From: Myxococcaceae bacterium
GTDB taxonomy: Bacteria > Myxococcota > Myxococcia > Myxococcales > Myxococcaceae
Reading direction: 5' to 3'
Assembly: GCA_018262385.1 (NCBI GenBank)
Contig: JAGSPQ010000093.1
Location: forward strand, 1 to 8,577
Length of the DNA stretch: 8,577 bases
Positions within the stretch are counted from its first letter, which is position 1, and the number at the start of each line of letters is the position of its first letter. Under the pieces are notes generated by a model that had not been told where the DNA came from, made no database searches, and saw only the letters and a program-made list of their open reading frames with translations. Shown here in pieces: positions 6,260 to 8,577 of the stretch. The translations under genes and the position numbers were made by a program.

Positions 6260-6865
6260 TCAGAAAGTCATCACCGTCTGCATCCCGCCGGGGACCACCA
6301 GGTTCGCCTGCGGAGGCGGGGGCGGCGGAGGGGGCGGCAGCATGTCCGGCCCGGGGGGAGGCGGCGGGGGCGGCGGCGCGGCCTGGTCGAGCGCGTCGAT
6401 CTTCTTGCGGACCTCGTCGGTGTCCTGGGCGTGCCGGCCGCGCTCGCCGAGGCGGGTGGCGAGCTTGATCCCGCCGACCAGCGCGAGGATCGCCCCCACC
6501 GTGATCATCACCGCGCCGACGCCGAGCACGATGAAGGTGGCGATCCGCACCGCGGTGCTGGTGGTGCCGAGGTAGCCGACGTTGGTGAGCACCAGGTACA
6601 GCCCGGGGATCGCCACCGCCCCGCCGACGCTGAGCAGGATGATCGGCCCGACGATCGACGGCTTGGTCTCGTCGAGCCGCCGCAGCTCGACCGCCAGCTG
6701 CTCCCGGGTCATCGCGTCGAGGCTGGGGCGGGGCCCGTCGTCGTCCGAGACGAACAGCAGCGGCAGCCGCGCCTCGCTCAGGGCGACGTTCCGGGACTCG
6801 ACGTTGTCGGCCAGCTGAATTCCGGGCGAGAGGTTCAGCAGGGTTGCGAGCAGTAGACCGGTCAA
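6260..6865 (-). CDS. Small membrane protein, copy C of a tandem paralogous trio (unknown function)
   Basis: 201 residues, the first copy after leuS. The start is TTG (6863-6865). It is supported by GGAGG six bases upstream and by the exact match of the next residues (TGLLLATLL) to copy A. Layout: hydrophobic N terminus (1-11), LSPGIQLADNVESRNVALSE (12-31), REQLAVELRRLDETKPS (54-70), hydrophobic helices at about 71-93 and 107-136, and glycines at 117, 124 and 131/132. A charged helix (137-160) follows, then two long Pro runs (164-171 and 177-185) split by GPDML, then the tail ANLVVPGG..TVMTF (187-201). It has the most Pro-rich stalk of the three. The leuS stop lies 37 bases upstream, so it probably shares the leuS transcript. 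No known domain is recognised. Confidence 0.87.
   Translation of the reverse strand: MTGLLLATLLNLSPGIQLADNVESRNVALSEARLPLLFVSDDDGPRPSLDAMTREQLAVELRRLDETKPSIVGPIILLSVGGAVAIPGLYLVLTNVGYLGTTSTAVRIATFIVLGVGAVMITVGAILALVGGIKLATRLGERGRHAQDTDEVRKKIDALDQAAPPPPPPPPGPDMLPPPPPPPPPQANLVVPGGMQTVMTF
6311..6376 (-). repeat. Low-complexity polyproline-coding tract in copy C
   Basis: CCG/CCC-rich sequence encodes eight prolines, GPDML, then nine prolines. A shorter tract of eight prolines is in copy B (5696-5719). Such runs can expand or shrink by slippage, and they stall ribosomes unless EF-P is present. Confidence 0.85.
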
Positions 6866-6869
6866 AGGG

Positions 6870-6876
6870 CCCCTCC
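6870..6876 (-). promoter_or_regulatory. Ribosome binding site of copy C (GGAGGGG)
   Basis: On the minus strand GGAGGGG lies just upstream of the TTG at 6865; the GGAGG core is six bases away. It supports the non-ATG start, together with the paralogue alignment. Confidence 0.7.
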
Positions 6877-6902
6877 GGGTTGCGTGGTGACGGTTAGGTG
6901 CT

Positions 6903-8577
6903 TCAGATCACGATGTTGATCAGCCGCTTCGGCACGAAGATCACTTTCCGGATTGTCTTCCCAACCAGGGCGGCCTTCACCTTTTCGTCCGCTTCAGCTG
7001 CCGCGCGCACCTCGGCCTCGGTGGCCGCCGCGGGGACCCGGACCTCGGCCTTCAGCTTGCCGTTGATCTGCACCGCGTAGGGCAGCACGTCGTCCACCAC
7101 CAGCGCGGGGTCGAAGAGGGGCCAGGGCTGCTCGACGGTGGAGGTGGTCAGCCCGTAGCCGCTGGCCAGCTCGTCGGCGAGGTGGGGCGCAAACGGGGTC
7201 AGCACCACTGCCAGGGTCTTGAGCGCCTGGGCCATCGCGGCCTTCTCGGCGGCAGTGGCCGGCTCCTGGGCGAGGTAGAGGGCGTTGACGAACTCCATCG
7301 TGCCGGCGATCGCGGTGTTGAAGGACAGTCGATCGATCGCCTCCCCTACCCGCTTGAGCGCCTTGTGGGTCGCCTTGCGGATTTCCAGCGCCTTGCCCTC
7401 GTATGCCCCGTCCCAGGTGGCGGCGTGGCAGGAGGGGTGGTGCTGGGCGGCGAGGGCGTAGACCCGCTTCAAGAAGCGGAAGGCGCCCTCGACTTGCTCG
7501 TCGCTCCAGTCGAAGTCCCGCTCGGGGGGGCCGGCGAAGAGCACGTACATCCGGCAGGTGTCGGCGCCGTACTTCTTTACGATCGCGGAAGGGGCCACCC
7601 CGTTGCCGGCGCGCTTGGACATCTTCAGCCCGTCGGCGCCGTTGACGATCCCCTGGGTGATCAGCCGCACCACCGGCTCGTCGGTCTGGACCAGGCCGAG
7701 CTCCTTCATCACCCGGTACCAGAAGCGGAAGTACAGCAGGTGCATCGTCGCGTGCTCGGGGCCGCCGACGTAGAGGTCGACCGGCAGGTACTTCGCCGCC
7801 GCCTCCGGGTCGAACGGCCCCTGGTCGAACTTCGGCGAGAGGTAGCGCGCGAAGTACCAGGTCGAGTCGACGAAGGTGTCCATCGTCTCGGTCTCGCGCC
7901 GGGCCGGCCCGCCGCACTTCGGGCAAAGGGTGGCGACGAACGCGGGCACCTTCGCCAGCGGCGGCTCGCCCTTCCCGGTCAGCACTTCCTTCACGTCGAT
8001 GTCGGGCAGCCGCACCGGCAGCTGCTCGTAGGGCACCGGGATCCCCTCGTGCTTCGGATCGCACCGGTCGCAGTAGAGGATCGGGATCGGGGTGCCCCAG
8101 TACCGCTGGCGCGAGAAGCCCCAGTCTTTCTGGCGCCAGGTCACCATCCGCTTGCCGGTGCCCCTGGCTTCGAGCACGTCGCGCAGCTTCGCGCGCGCCG
8201 CGGCCGACGCGAGCCCGGTGCAATCGCCCGACTGCACCAGGGTGCCGTCTTCGGTCCACGGGGCCTTCAGCGGCTCGTCGATCATCCCGACCAGCGGCTG
8301 CACCACCAACCTCACCGGCAGGGCGTACTTCTGGGCGAAGGCGAAGTCGCGGGCGTCGTGGGCCGGCACGCTCATCACCGCGCCGGTGCCGTAGTCGGCG
8401 AGCACGAAGTTGGCGATCCACACCGGGACCTTCTCGCCGTTGAACGGGTTGAGCGCGAAGGCGCCGGTGAAGACGCCCTCTTTCTCGGCGGTCTCGTCGG
8501 TGCGCTCGGTCTTCGACTTGGCGGCCATCTGCTTGACGAAGGCGGTGACCGCCGGCTGCTGCGCGTCGGTGGTGATC
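6903..8577 (-). CDS. leuS: Leucyl-tRNA synthetase, 5' end off the right edge
   Basis: 557 residues are visible, about the C-terminal two thirds of a bacterial LeuRS (usual length about 820-870). It attaches leucine to tRNA-Leu in the cytoplasm and edits mischarged tRNA. From the right edge: the end of the CP1 editing domain, with EGVFTGAFALNPFNGEKVPV and YGTGAVMSVPAHDARDFAFA, including the Asp that holds the substrate amino group. Next come a WRQKDWGFSRQRYWGTPIP segment, CDRC and CPKCGG of the zinc-binding insertion, and TFVDSTWYFARYLSP. Then the Rossmann-fold part with the KMSKS loop written KMSKR (7611-7625), the anticodon-binding helices with RLSFNTAIAGTMEFVN, and the C-terminal tail domain ending KRLINIVI. 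The HIGH motif and N terminus are outside the window. An internal Met at 8526-8528 is not the start, because the frame stays open and homologous to the edge. It heads the apparent operon leuS-C-B-A-lptE. Confidence 0.98.
   Translation of the reverse strand, partial: ITTDAQQPAVTAFVKQMAAKSKTERTDETAEKEGVFTGAFALNPFNGEKVPVWIANFVLADYGTGAVMSVPAHDARDFAFAQKYALPVRLVVQPLVGMIDEPLKAPWTEDGTLVQSGDCTGLASAAARAKLRDVLEARGTGKRMVTWRQKDWGFSRQRYWGTPIPILYCDRCDPKHEGIPVPYEQLPVRLPDIDVKEVLTGKGEPPLAKVPAFVATLCPKCGGPARRETETMDTFVDSTWYFARYLSPKFDQGPFDPEAAAKYLPVDLYVGGPEHATMHLLYFRFWYRVMKELGLVQTDEPVVRLITQGIVNGADGLKMSKRAGNGVAPSAIVKKYGADTCRMYVLFAGPPERDFDWSDEQVEGAFRFLKRVYALAAQHHPSCHAATWDGAYEGKALEIRKATHKALKRVGEAIDRLSFNTAIAGTMEFVNALYLAQEPATAAEKAAMAQALKTLAVVLTPFAPHLADELASGYGLTTSTVEQPWPLFDPALVVDDVLPYAVQINGKLKAEVRVPAAATEAEVRAAAEADEKVKAALVGKTIRKVIFVPKRLINIVI

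Larger units (their letters stand above)
5019..6865 (-). repeat. Tandem triplication of a gene unit of about 600 bases
   Basis: Three consecutive genes encode proteins alignable end to end, and the two internal spacers are alike in length (33 and 32 bases). Both spacers carry CTAGAA exactly ten bases before the ATG (6237-6242 and 5623-5628 on the plus strand). This indicates duplication of a whole gene-plus-spacer unit. Divergence between copies is substantial, so the duplication is old and the copies have probably specialised. Confidence 0.85.

Noticed and set aside
5807..6856. Plus-strand open frame of 349 codons opposite copies B and C
   Set aside because: The product is His/Asp/Gln/Arg-rich and mirrors the antisense of two paralogues. 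Its internal repetition only reflects the gene duplication beneath it.
6994..8421. Minus-strand open frame of 475 codons inside leuS in another frame
   Set aside because: LeuRS motifs run without a break in the other frame along the whole stretch; this frame is Arg-rich noise.
8526..8528. Internal ATG as the start of leuS
   Set aside because: The frame remains open and LeuRS-like upstream to the window edge, and the catalytic N-terminal half would be missing. The gene is truncated only by the window.

Overview
The window is a compact, very GC-rich stretch of bacterial chromosome. It holds eight protein genes, with gaps of at most 66 bases and no stretch of 300 bases without a gene. The gene families, high GC, PATAN (DUF4388) and TPR/zinc-ribbon membrane proteins, and Pro-rich small membrane proteins suggest a myxobacterium or close relative (Myxococcota). 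That placement is an inference from style, not from a marker search. I see no insertion sequence, phage gene, CRISPR array, tRNA or rRNA.

Left part, minus strand (1-3306): two tightly linked genes. The upstream one encodes a 714-residue exported, multi-pass membrane protein with TPR-like repeats and a four-cysteine zinc ribbon. Three bases downstream comes a DUF4388/PATAN protein with one membrane anchor, which runs off the left edge. They look like partners in an envelope-associated signalling or assembly function that cannot be named from sequence.

Middle part, plus strand (3347-4522): mazG (nucleoside triphosphate pyrophosphohydrolase) diverges from the TPR gene. It is followed by rpsT (ribosomal protein S20), which starts at TTG behind a strong Shine-Dalgarno sequence. 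A possible promoter for rpsT overlaps the mazG stop codon.

Right part, minus strand (4531-8577): one apparent operon that converges on rpsT with an 8-base gap. It runs leuS (leucyl-tRNA synthetase, 5' end off the right edge), then three tandem paralogous small membrane proteins of 201, 193 and 197 residues, then lptE (LPS-assembly lipoprotein). The leuS-lptE neighbourhood is conserved in many proteobacteria; here it is split by the triplicated family.

The triplicated family is the most novel item. All three proteins share a hydrophobic N terminus, an SPGIQL-DNVE segment, an REQL...ELRRL helix, two hydrophobic hairpins with heptad-spaced glycines, a Pro-rich stalk of variable length, and an almost invariant C-terminal tail ending in Phe. 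The last copy overlaps the lptE start by one base, and lptE has no visible ribosome binding site of its own. Synthesis of this family is therefore probably coupled to LPS-transport biogenesis. I do not recognise the family.
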